DNA of 64,000 bases from Buddleja alternifolia (Eukaryota; Streptophyta; Magnoliopsida; Lamiales; Scrophulariaceae), in the NCBI GenBank assembly GCA_019426215.1, contig CM033396.1, positions 36,074,503 through 36,138,502 on the forward strand, in the 5' to 3' direction. This document shows, in pieces, positions 37,255 through 48,515 of the stretch. Both the position numbers and the translations under genes were made by a program. The notes beneath the pieces were generated by a model. That model was not told where the DNA came from and did no database searches. It saw only the letters and a list, made by a program, of their open reading frames with translations. Numbering within the stretch: position 1 is the first letter of the stretch; every line of letters begins with the position of its first letter.

Positions 37255-39064
37255 CGTTTTAGTTCTTGTAATTGCTTTCCTCTTAGTACTGCACTACAGT
37301 CTGATTTGTTGTAGGAGGATTACAGCCTCTTAAGTTGTTTTGCTTTGTTGAGAAGCAAGCAAGTTCATCTGCAGAAAGTTACAACCTTTGGTTCGCGAAG
37401 CATGATAGTGTAAATACGCGATCGTTTCTTACTGCAGAGAGTCGCAGACGCCAACTTTAAGAGCTCAACCGGTTAAATGATCCATTACTTCCTATAAAGA
37501 GGTCACGTATTCGAACTTTCGTGTACTAGTAAGCCGTGAACCTATCATATGATGAAAAGGGCTTTAGTCAGATTGACATCTTGGTGATGCTATGATGAAT
37601 TGATGACGGTCTCCTAAACCCCGATTAACGTCGTTTGGGTGGATATTGATGTCCCCAAAAAGGATGTGTACATATATTCAATATATTGGATTTGTTTGGA
37701 GGAAAATGATTAGGGTGTTCAATTTGAGGAGAGAATATCTTGTGAGATGCTTAAAAACATTTTTGCCAATTTTGTCTCAAATTGTTGACCCAAATATATA
37801 CTATTGAATGGTTTAGAATTCGAATTTGGGATATTAATGAGTGAATTAGCATCAATTAAATCCAAACGGCTGATCAATTTGAATGAGATCAACCCTTCTT
37901 CCCGTGGACATCACCACATCTTCAAATCTGACAAGACGAATATGATGGAGGGGGGGCGGGGGTGGGGGGGGGGGGGGGGGGGGGATCTAAAGAGACAAAA
38001 GGAACAGGGGGGGGGGGGATCTGGACGAAATGAAGAACGGGTGATACATAAGTTTTATATAACGTTTTAGATATTTGGTTTGTATTTTATTTTCTCTCTC
38101 ATATGAGAGTTTGCTTTAATCTCTGAATGAGAGTTCCTCTCTCATTGAATAGGAGTTGCCACAAGAATTTCTTGTGTTTTGCATTTGTGATTTCTAAGAT
38201 TTGTTATCTCAAGAACTTGTAGTTGGTTTCAGATGTTCTTACTAATCGTTTGAGTCGATATGAATTGGTATTGTTCCAGGCATTGTAAACTTTCGATTGA
38301 TATGATATATAAGACCTATTGTTCTCAAAAAAAAAACAGAAGATATTTACAAAGGAAGGTTTTAAAGACGTTCTACACATATAGAGTTTTTACCAAACTT
38401 GTACAAATGCCCTGGTATACATAAGAAGTATGACACGTACGGTCTTCTATTCTCACAGAAATCTAAAGACTTAACCATAATCTAGCAATAGCAAATAAAA
38501 CCAAATATTTCAAGTGTAACGAAATATATATGGATAATGAAGTTTAATGTTGTATACAAAAACACAAAAAATATAATTTTGAAAGCTTAAATTGATTATG
38601 TTAATATAAAATCAAATCATTCTATTTGAAACTAAGCATGTTAGGAAAAAAACATGAATTAAACATAATAAAGAAAAACGTAAGAAAGATATAATAATAG
38701 ATATTAATAAATCATCAATAAAAGATCATTTAATTGGAAGAGATGTGAAAAAGCCAAAGAAGGTGACAATTCAAAGTGTGAGTATTTGTGACATAGCATA
38801 TTGAAAGAGTCTTAGACTATTAGAAACATTAAGCTCTAACTTTGCAAGATATTTGAAAAACAAGCAACTTATATATTGGTACGTTAAATATTGCGAGAAT
38901 GATTTAGATTTTCTTTTTTGTACTTGAAATTGGTCTTATTAAATACTTGATTTCGAATAATATTCAATATGAATGATAATAAGGCATTGTAATTATAGTT
39001 ACTAATCATTGGGGAAAAAAACAATTGGTTCTAATAAAATGCCAGTGGAATACATGAAATTAAT
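37255..39064. other. Intergenic with poly(G) runs
   Basis: 5' flank of the coiled-coil gene, then non-coding DNA. Runs of up to about 19 G occur at 37965-37983, with another near 38007-38018. 38020-38335 ends in a poly(A) run and could be a retroposon tail, but I found no duplication flanking it. No ORF worth calling. Confidence 0.5.
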
Positions 39065-39919
39065 TACTACTATGGGAAAAAATTCACTTTTGGTCCCGTA
39101 AGAGTTGACCCAAAACACCTTTAGTTCCGTAGGACTTATCTTTTGACACTTTTAGTTTCATAGGAGTGAAAAAGTGACACTTTTGGTTCCAAACGTTAAA
39201 AAATGGACGGAAAATGGCGATTGTGTTAAACGCTCCGTTAATTTTAATGGGAAAATAAAGAATTCAAAAAGAAATTTAAAATAAAAAAACAAGAAAAAAA
39301 AATAAGAAAAGGAAAAAAGAAAATGAAGAAGACGAACCCCCAACAAAAAACCACCAAAAACCACACCCCACCTCCACTCCCATCCTAATCCACGCTGCCA
39401 CCGCCGTCATCGCCAAAGCTCACCCAAACCTCTCCAACCGCCAAAGCTCGATCTGGAGGTACCGGCAATGGAGGTGGGTCGATCTTTGGAGGGGTGCCGG
39501 CGATGGAGGTGGCGGTGGTATTGGAGTAGCGTGGTGGTGGTCCGAAGAAGACGACCAATTGGTCGTCGTCACCCTTCCTTTTTTTTGTTTTTTGAGGTGG
39601 GGGTGGTTTGGTGGGTTTTTTTTGGGGTGGGTGGGTGGGGGGGGGGGGGGAAGAAGACGATGTCTTCATTTTCTTTTTTCTTTTTTTTTTGTTTTTTTGT
39701 TATTTTATTATTTAAATTTCTTTTTGAATTTCTTTTTTTCCCTTAAAATTAATAGAGCGTGTAACAATTGCCATTTCCGTCCATTTTTTAATGTTTGGGA
39801 CCAAAAATGTGACTTTTTCTCTCCTACGAGACTAAAAGCATCAAAAAAAGTCCTACGAGACTAAAAGTGTTTTGGGCCAACTCCTATGGGACCAAAAGTG
39901 AATTTTTCTCTACTACTAT
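39065..39919. repeat. 837-bp foldback element with 9-bp TSD
   Basis: TACTACTAT is found at 39065-39073 and 39911-39919. The element 39074-39910 begins GGGAAAAAATTCACTTTTGG and ends CCAAAAGTGAATTTTTCTC. The arms extend over roughly 330 bp each: ACACCTTTAGTTCC-type blocks, then ATGGACGGAAAATGGC, then Lys-codon-like A-rich DNA and CCACCAAAAACC pairing with GGTTTGGTGGG. Almost the whole unit is one long hairpin. The G-rich right arm (about 39597-39651) gives spurious ORFs. TSD size and TIRs indicate Mutator-type mobilisation. Confidence 0.85.
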
Positions 39920-40092
39920 GTAAACTTATTATATATATATATATATATATATATAAACTTATTATATATATATATAAATCATTTTCACTGTAATATTAAA
40001 TAATATCCAATTAAAAATAGTATATACAAAGTTACTTATGACTTTTGACTTATGAGCAGTAAACAGACTATCTCATCTTTTGGTTAATTCTA

Positions 40093-40466
40093 GGAAAAAT
40101 AAAATTTTGGTCCCGTAATTTAGCCCATGTGTGCTTTTGGTCCCAGTACTTTTGACTTTAGCATTATACATCCCATAACTCCAAAAAATGTGCATTTTTG
40201 GTCCCAAAATACAATTACGTCATGTATTTGGCGGAATTGGCATGTGCAACTCACGTTTTTTGGAGTTATGAGACCAAAAACACACAATTTTGATGATCCC
40301 ACGTGAGCCGCACATGCCAATTCCGTACAAATACATGACGTAATCGTATCTTGGGACCAAAAATGCACATTTTTTTGGAGTTATAGGACGTATAATGCTA
40401 AAGTAAAAAATATTGGGACCAAAAGTCCACATGGGCTACGTTGTTGGGCCAAAATTGCAATTTTCC
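40093..40466. repeat. Foldback element, imperfect TSD
   Basis: GGAAAAATAAAATTTTGGTCCC at the left is inverted as GGGCCAAAATTGCAATTTTCC at the right. Inner blocks (AACTCCAAAAAATGTGCAT and GCACATTTTTTTGGAGTT; CATGTATTTGGCGGAATTGG and inverse) pair to the centre. Flanks GTTAATTCTA and GTTAATTCCC share eight bases. Confidence 0.72.
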
Positions 40467-40770
40467 GTTAATTCCCTATATGGGATAATCAACTTCAAAC
40501 ACCACACTTTGGCACTTAATTTCTCATTGTTTTAAGTCTGATTTGAGAAATTTGAAGTGCGATTCATATCTACTCTTTGCGTAGATTATTATTATCCAAT
40601 AATATTACGTGTCCATATGACAAAGATTAGATAGACAAAATTAATTAGGGGATGAGAGAATACGGTAAAAAATTGGTAATGTGTACTTCTCTTAAACGTG
40701 GGACCAAAGATGAGATAGCTTGCTGGAATTTACAAAAAATCTGCACGACAAGAAATATCACAATAAGTAT
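40467..40770. other. Spacer, no gene seen
   Basis: About 300 bp of AT-rich sequence between the foldback element and the Mutator-like element; nothing recognised. Confidence 0.5.
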
Positions 40771-41404
40771 CCAAATATAGGGTTTAGTCGATGCCACCCA
40801 TATGGGGACTGCCGGAATCCACTCACCTACTGACACGTGTCATGTGTCAGATTCAATTTTTTAAAAAAAAATTGCTCCAAACCATAATGTTTAACCATGG
40901 TGACCCCTTTTCTGCAAAAAATTTCAAATTCACTCCCAAAAGTGCGCCAAATTCCAAAAAAAAAATTGAATTTGAATTTCAATGCATTAGTATTGATATA
41001 TAAATCATGTTTTCATCTCAATACCTCATTTTCCTCATTTCAATTAGATATCTTAAAAGATAACCAAAAAAAATCTCCAAAATTTTCTTCTTGTAGAACC
41101 ACAACCATTCAGCCTCTACCGGGAAGTCGGGAATTCTAAAACCATTTATGAGTCATATTTTTATACTCATTTCACCATTTATGGGTTTATACCCATAAAC
41201 CCATTTCAAAATTCCATTATGAAATTCAATTTATGTGTGTGTCTGTTTATATATGTGTATATGCGTTTGTGTGTCTGTTTATATATATATAGTGTGTGTG
41301 TGTGTCTGCGTGTGTGTGTGTGTGTCTGCGTGTGTGTGTGTTTATATATATATGTGTGTGTTTGGGTGTGTATACATATATATGTGTGTGTGTCTGCGTG
41401 TGTT

Positions 41405-41439
<35 letters not shown>

Positions 41440-41762
41440 ATGAGTGTGTGTTTTGGTGAAGAAGATGGTAGAGAGAGAGAAAATACAATCACAAATTTAT
41501 GTTGTATATCCATTTTTCAAAGTTTAGGGACCTAGTTGTAACTAACTATAAATATAGTGACTAAAGTAAAACAAAGCAAAAAATCAAAAGAAACCAAAAA
41601 AAAAATTCAAGGGTTTACCAATTTCTTTTTCAGTTTCGCAGCACTGTTCATACAGCCCAATTTTTTTCCTTTTTTTCTTTATATTCATATTAAAATACAC
41701 TCATTGTATATGAATAACAATGAATCAAGTAATACTTAACAATAGGCAACATAATCTATTAA

Positions 41763-43162
41763 TCTATACTATTTATTAAAGCTGAGGGCCTTAGAGTAAC
41801 CGCCGTGGGAAACCAAATGTGTTCTTCCTAAAATAACCTCATGCTTTTAACATTTGATTTGAAATAAAAAGGGTTAAATAGTAAATTTCCATCACAAATA
41901 AACCACCCACATTCCTAAACTAGCAGCCCACTAACTGCCCCAACATGCAATACTCTACTCCACGTCTCTCTCTCATACTTCCCTCATTTACCTTGCAACT
42001 CGGTTAAAAAAATTCTGCATATCACCACAAGCAAGAAGAAGATGCAGTAAGAATTAAGCAGCAGCAAAGAATCATAGAAGTTAGATTTATTCCTCTATCT
42101 ATGAATTTTGTATTTTTTTTCCTTCATTCAAAGCACTTGACATGATAAACGCTGAATTCTGTCCCATGCCTTACCATTACTAATTCACGCAGTAGAAGAA
42201 AGAGATTTGAAGAAGCCTTACCATCATTAATTCAGGCAGTACGTAGAAGAAATTACTGGAGTGGTGGATGAAACAAAATTAATTTCTTGCTTCTAAATGT
42301 GTTCTATATGATTTTGTTTCGTTAATAATTTTAATTTTGAAGAATTAAGTTATTTGATGTTTAGTATTTGTTTCGTTTATTAAAGCTGAGGGCCTTAGAG
42401 TAACCGCCGTGGGAAACCAAATGTGTTCTTCCTAAAATAACCTCATGCTTTTAACATTTGATTTGAAATAAAAAGGGTTAAATAGTAAATTTCCATCTCA
42501 AATAAACCACCCACATTCCTAGCATCCACAACTCCCTGATAACACCAATTTCCGGCCAATTCTTCTAACATTGCAGTGTAACTTCCCACTAACAAGTAAC
42601 TAACATCTAGAAAAATCCATGGAATCACATATTCATTCTACATTTTTTCTTTGATCTGTCTGCGAACCATAACAAAGAATGTAAGTGGAAATATGCCTGC
42701 ATGGTAGAGAAGTAGAAAAATGAAGGAAAAAGCCAGAAAATTAATGTGAGGAAGGCGAGGTCAGAAAATGCGTTGCCGGTAAAATAGAGAAGAAGAAGGT
42801 TTGGACAATTTTCAATTTTGATTTATATTGTTTTAGTTTTATGTTTTGCTATTAATCAAGTGAAGGAATGATAATATTTTCCTTGATTTCATTATGTTTT
42901 ATAACATAAAATGGTCGATGACATATTATTGTTGAGAGGATGATTAAGAATGATTAATTTTTTATTTTATTAAGAAGGACTATTTGTTAATTTTCGCAAA
43001 GAGTTTATACGAGTATGTAATCATGTATTAAATTCATTGAAGAAATATATGGCATTTTATGGACTAATTTGTAAATTGATATCTTTTTTCACATTATAAT
43101 TAATTGTCTAAATTTAATAAATCAATTTATGTGCACACGCATCGAGTGTGCCACGCCGCTAG
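41763..43162 (+). mobile_element. Non-autonomous Helitron
   Basis: Starts TCTATACTATTTATTAAAGC and ends in CTAG (43159-43162), eight bases after a hairpin (GCACAC...GTGTGC, 43133-43151). It is inserted between A and T without duplication, all Helitron hallmarks. No Rep/helicase. A 146-bp block next to the 5' end (41772-41917) is repeated almost perfectly at 42376-42521, one mismatch seen. It lies inside the Mutator-like element, between its left TIR region and the transposase. Confidence 0.88.
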
Positions 43163-43567
43163 TTACTATTAAGTCAAATGCAAGGCACAAACATTTCATC
43201 AAATAATTTGTGAGCATAGAAGAAAAGAGATTACCCGAGCACCCACTCCCATTCCCGCCCAAGGCAAACACTAATTGTTAACGTACTACACTTTTGTCAC
43301 AACTAATTAAATAATAATAACAAACATTAGATAAATATATAAATACACATGAAAGAAGTCGACAAAATTCATTAGCATAAAAACCAAATGGGTTTCTTCA
43401 AAAAGAAAATAAAACAAAAGTTTGGATTACACAATATTTCAACTATCTTGAACCTAGTACAAAGAAGAAATACAAGCACACAGTGTGTGTGCTCTTCACC
43501 TCTAATTTTCTTCTTTTTTTTTCTTCTCTTTTGGTTTTTTCCTCTTCTCTGCTTGTGGGTGTGTTTT

Positions 43568-46264
43568 TTAGTTCTGTGACAAAGGATGAGCCCCAAATGG
43601 ATACACATATGTTGTCTGGCCACCCATATAGAATTGTCCGTAATTTGGGTCATGGGCCACACTACTCATTGTTGCAAATGGCATTGGAAGTGGAGAATAA
43701 GATCGATTTGTATCAAATTGAGCGGTAAATGATCCGCTTTGACGAGGATAACCAGGCATATAATCTGATGATTGAATATCAGTAGCTTCTTGTGAAATTG
43801 GGGCACATGTTGCACCTTGTGAGCATTTTTCTTTCCGTTTGGTACCTTTTGTTATCTCTAGAAAAATAAGAGACCGAAAAAGAAGAAGAAATATTTAGTT
43901 TAGAAAAGTAAAAGTTATAATATATTAAGTACAACATTGCATGAAGTTATAATTGACTTAAATTTTAACTTACTTTTGCTCTTAGCGTCCCAATTTCAAC
44001 GTATGCGAGCATTCGCGACTCCTCTTGATTTGACAGAAAGAGGATTACGTACAACTACTTCATTTATCTTATCATTATCATCATCAACGGACAAGTCATC
44101 GCACGTATTTGGAACATCTAAATTCAATTTTTCAAACAAAGAATTTGCATGCCTGGTAGAACTCTCAAGATTTTCATTTATCATTTTTCTCGTCTCCTCA
44201 TGAACTTTGCAACGCATAGCAAGATCATACGTTGACCTCATTATTTGATTCACAAATACCATCTCAGAAACATGGCCACTATTTTCACCACTTTCATTAT
44301 AAGGTACTCTATTTCTTACATTTTTCGTCCATCTCTTCTTTATGTATGACTCGGGCAAAAAACCTACATTCATAAAGTCTAGGGCTTTTAAAGCGTGCTT
44401 ACATAGAATACCCATTGTCTCAAATTTATGACAACTACACTGTACTTCACATTTATGCTTATCAAAAACCAGTTGTCTGACCCTTGAATTTGGACCATGA
44501 GATGTTGCCTTGAACTTGACCAAAAAATCACCAACCTCATATAGTTCGAAAGCCGTACTCAAAGACCCCACCAATTCTTCTTCAAACTTATGGTACATGT
44601 TAAGTGTGTACACATTAGCAGCATGGTTCAATAATGGGTTGTTTTTCACAATCATCGAAGGCTTCCCATGGCGACAACGTGTGTCCTCTGCTTTTTTCTT
44701 TGCACGTCAATTTTCTTGAACTTTTTCATAGTTAAGGACAAAGTTGTACAATGAAATAGTCCTATCACCCATTTTTTTTAAACATGAGTTCGTGCCCTCG
44801 CTTCTAGATGTAGCTAAAAGCCCAGCATTGAACTTGTCATTACTAAAAGCAGTAGCCCATTTACGCCGCAATTTGTACATGCCATTTAACCATTTGTGAC
44901 TAGTGAGATTATACTTGTCAATCATAATTCTCCATTTAGCCTCAAACTCTTCTTCAGAATCACGACGACTCATACATTCATACCATAATTCTTTAAATCG
45001 TGAATCACCATTCAAACTCCCAAAGTGTGAAGGAGCATTCTGATTGATATGCCATTGACACAAACGATGATGTGCACATGGAAAAATTGTTCCAACTGCA
45101 TTCATCATTGCCTGGCACTGATCAGTGAATACAGTTTCAGGTTGTTTACCATTCATAGATTCAAGAAATGTAGAAAACAACCATTCAAAAGAGCTTTCAG
45201 TTTCATCCGACATAAAGGCAAGTCCAAACATCACATTTTGCTTATGATGATTAATTCCAACGAAAGAAGCACATATTAAATCCTACCTATCTGTTCGATA
45301 AGTAGTGTCAACTGAGACCACATCACCAAAATATTCATAATCAATCATACATCGGTAGTCCCTAAAGAAAAAGTTCATCATCCTATTATCATCACCCATT
45401 TGCACACTCCAATAAAAAGAAGTCTCCTTGTTCGATTTCTTTATGAAATATTGATGTAATGCAGATGCATCTCCATCCTCAATTTTTGCTTTCCTTCTTA
45501 AACGATCAAGATAATCAAAGGCATCTTTTCATGTGAAACCTAAGTTTTGTGGCCCATGTGCTTCACTTTCCATATAAGAAAATGCGGTAGTTGGAGATAT
45601 TCCGGCATTCACCATTGCTTCCAAAGTTGATTTATGAGCATGCGAAATATTGCGCGATGATCTCAATAAATGTATTTGATCACTCGCGACCATTTCATGA
45701 TTATGTTCCATCAAAAACTTGGTCACCTTCCACTCTCCTCCCCATTCTCGCCCAACTTTAAGTCTTGCTTTGCATCCAGTTCTAGTTATGGGCTTTTGGT
45801 ACACTGGTTTTCTGTTAATAGACCGCCTTTCGTCTTTGACACCCTCACAAGAACATTCAAAATCTTTAGATTGGAGCTCTTTAGTATGAGGAAAGCAACG
45901 TTGATCCCCCTTTTTAACACTAAACCCTTTAGCGTGTGCATACTTACAATAAAGTAAATATCCATTGCCGGCGCTCTTTACTGTTTGACCAACTGCTAAT
46001 CTACTCTCAAACTCCTCTATGATAGAAGAATGTACCTCAATATGTTCGTCCCTCCCTAATTCTCCAAATGTACATTGATCAGCACACTCAATTTCAGCGT
46101 CTTCATCGTTTCCGTTCAAATCTAATATAACAAGAAGTATATCTTATCAATCAAATTTAAATATTTAATTACCAGAATTATTACTTCATAGAAAATGTAG
46201 CAAATAACTAACCTGGAAAATCGCAGACATTAGCTTCAGGTGTTCTGAAATAATTTTCAGTCAT
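43568..46264 (-). pseudogene. FAR1/FRS-like MULE transposase, four in-frame stops
   Basis: Exons 46264-46213, 46121-43974 and 43857-43568 join in phase (2490 nt, start MTENYFRTPEANVCD). Domains: FAR1 zinc finger (Cys in FECSCEG and TGCKA, HNHEM), MULE catalytic core (VVSVDTTYRTDR; VFTDQCQAMMNAVGTIFP; AHHRLCQWHI; FEAKW), SWIM finger (CSCHKFETMGILCKHALKAL), and a Tyr/Pro-rich tail. In-frame stops lie at 45529-45531 (TGA), 45283-45285 (TAG), 44707-44709 (TGA) and 43996-43998 (TGA). There is no frameshift in the 2.1-kb main exon, so decay is recent. FHY3/FAR1 plant light regulators are domesticated relatives, but the position within TIRs shows this one is the transposase. Confidence 0.88.
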
Positions 46265-46732
46265 TATTTATAATGACCTACACAAAAATAAAATTAGTAT
46301 TAGCATAAACTCATTGTATAAGTAGATGCAATTGTAATGTAAGAGAAATTGTGATGTAAACTTGTAAGAAGCAGAGGTAAAAGAGTCTCTGCTTCTTGCA
46401 ATTTGTAAGTCAGAATTGTATTTTGTGGCATGTGCCACTTTTGTGGATTAAAATGCAATTTAACACAAAAATTAAGGACACTTTTGTTATTTTCCATACA
46501 CCCTATTTTCTCTCTCTCTACTTCATCTTCTTCACCAAAACACACACTCATTCACACACACACATATACATATATTTATAAACACACGCACACACACATA
46601 TATATGTATATACACATGCACACACACACATATATATATATAAACACACGCACACACACACACGCATATACACATATATAAACACACACACACAAGTCAA
46701 TTTTGAAATGGGTTTATGGGTATATCATTTAT

Positions 46733-46775
<43 letters not shown>

Positions 46776-46885
46776 AGACACACAGACACATTTTAAATTA
46801 ATATTCTAACACCATTGTCATAATTTCAAAAGAAAAAAACATAAAGTTTCGCCCCTACCTACGGAAGTTCTCCATATTGCTATTT

Positions 46886-46925
46886 CATTTACAATATATC
46901 ACAAAAAAAAAAAACATTTACAATA
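46886..46925. repeat. Tiny poly(A) insertion with 11-bp TSD
   Basis: CATTTACAATA at 46886-46896 is repeated at 46915-46925, with only TATCAC and an A run between. It looks like a plus-strand counterpart of the poly(T) scars elsewhere in the window. Confidence 0.45.
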
Positions 46926-47640
46926 CCCACAAATAAGTTTTTATAAGAGCCAAAGGCAAGACCCATTTCACCGTTTATAAAGTAGTATTAAAAAAGAAAA
47001 AGAAAAACTGAATTAAACAAATGGGTTATAGATCTACATTTTGGAGTCAAGATAAACATATTTTTGTTTAAACAAATGATTAATAAGAGTGAAATAATAC
47101 CTAGAAAAAATGGACAATGCACGTGTTTAGGTTGTGGTCTGATGAAGGGGCTGAGTTGCTGACATTCACCGGTAGATCGCCGGAAACAACCTCTTCGTCA
47201 GCCTTAGTGAGAGAGAGTGAATATTTTGGGTAGAAAAGTAAAAGTGATTTGTAATATTCTTTTTCCTTATTACATCAGTTAATATTTTTTTTTTATTAGT
47301 TAATAAAATTCTAACCATGGTTAAACATTATGGTTTGGAGCAATTTAAAAAAAAATAATTTGAATCTGACACATGACACGTGTCAGCAGGTGAGTGGATT
47401 CGGGCAGTCCCCATATGGGTGGCATCGACTAAACCCAAATATAGATAATATGTCATCATCAAAATTAAGTAAAACTAAGGACCAAAAAAAGTCAACAGAG
47501 ATATTCAAGATGCGTTTGATTTCTGAAGCATATGATGAAAGTGGCACACAAGCTCAAATTTTTATAAACATTGCCTCATTCCAAGATCATACGGGCAGCC
47601 ATCAAAGCATCAATTTGAATAAAGTCATAATCATATATAG

Positions 47641-47850
47641 TTGCCGATCCATTGCCAATTTATCACCAGGGGTTGGTTATCTAAATCACTGGTACCAGAT
47701 ATTAGAGACTCATTTGGAAATCATCTTAAGGGGCACTTGACCTTTATTCCTAAGAGTTTAAATATGGCTGCTCATAATTTGATAAAATGGGCATCTTGTC
47801 TATTTGGATTTGTACCCCCTCGATGGTATTCCCATTGTGGTTTTTTATGA
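47641..47850 (+). pseudogene. LINE-type RNase H fragment
   Basis: The frame reads LVPDIRDSFGN... LTFIPKSLNMAAHNLIKWAS, which resembles the C-terminal RNase H-like domain (RVT_3) of plant non-LTR retrotransposon proteins, where a FxxxRxxNxxAHxLAxxA pattern is usual. No reverse transcriptase is present around it, and the upstream part of the domain is in another frame. Short decayed fragment. Confidence 0.4.
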
Positions 47851-47975
47851 TAGGGAAACCCCCTCTTATTTTGTCAGAAGAGTCCTCCAAGTCCCTCCTT
47901 TCCCAAATTTTTAAGCTTATTATATTTTCTTCTATGACTCTATTCAAATGAAGAAAAATTAACATGGTCATAATC

Positions 47976-48030
47976 CACTACAACAAAAAGGAATATTAGT
48001 GACAAAATTTGAAGTGACAAGAGAAAGGGA
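47976..48030 (+). repeat. Possible CACTA transposon end
   Basis: CACTACAACAAAAAGGAATA followed by repeated AGTGACAA words looks like the terminal and subterminal repeats of plant CACTA (En/Spm) elements. No inverted partner with a matching 3-bp duplication was found nearby, so this may be a solitary end. Confidence 0.35.
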
Positions 48031-48515
48031 AATGGAACTTATGATGATGTATGCTTATTTTCAAATTAGTATATTCTCACTATAGGTTCATAGTATAGTC
48101 CATGAGTCAATTATTATATATTTCCTTTAACTGATATTTTATCTCAATGAAAATTCCTATGTAAATAAGTGAGTGATAAATTACCAAAAAAAGAAAAATG
48201 AAAAATTAGCAAGTCATAATAGATTTTTTTTTCTAATATCTCTCACCATATTTTACCTAAAGTTTGTAGGAACTTCTTTTTATAAAAAACTACATGATAT
48301 CACTAAGAAAAGAAAAATAATACTACCCTTGTACCCAAACAACTGCAAAAACACCTATATTCTTTATTTTTTTGCCTTACCAATTACCACATACTTACAT
48401 AATTATCTATTTAAACAATCCATAAGTTATGGAGTATATAAAAGTAAAATTACTTTTTTTTTTAATGTAGATTCAGCTTATTATTAATTTGACCTAAGAA
48501 TAAAGGGTGACTCAA

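Larger units (their letters stand above)
40771..47443 (-). mobile_element. Mutator-like element carrying a FAR1-type transposase
   Basis: CCAAATATA at 40771-40779 and 47435-47443 is a perfect 9-bp target duplication. The element 40780-47434 (6655 bp) has TIRs of about 115 bp (TTTAGTCGATGCCACCCATA at the left, TATGGGTGGCATCGACTAAA at the right; both contain TGACACGTGTCA). Subterminal inverted blocks of TG/CA microsatellite and GTTTTGGTGAAGAAGATG extend the symmetry to about 700 bp. The minus strand encodes a transposase with WRKY-GCM1-type zinc finger, MULE catalytic domain and SWIM zinc finger. A Helitron is nested at 41763-43162. The transposase has four stops, so mobility needs another source. 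Confidence 0.9.
47446..48515. other. Intergenic with retroelement fragments
   Basis: Holds a short RNase H-like fragment (47641-47850) and a CACTA-type terminus near 47976; otherwise AT-rich with no gene. Confidence 0.5.

Noticed and set aside
37804..38070. 88-codon ORF with Gly-rich centre
   Set aside because: Depends on poly(G) runs whose length may be unreliable; no similarity.
39385..39864. Proline-rich and Gly/Trp/Phe-rich ORFs on both strands
   Set aside because: They lie in the arms of the foldback element with its 9-bp TSD; composition follows the G/T-rich or C/A-rich repeats.
41219..41535. Cys/Val/Tyr-rich and His/Thr-rich ORFs
   Set aside because: Produced by (TG)n/(CA)n microsatellites in the Mutator element subterminal region.
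43568..46264. A domesticated FHY3/FAR1 transcription factor gene
   Set aside because: It is enclosed by TIRs with a 9-bp TSD and has four in-frame stops, so it is the element's own dead transposase.
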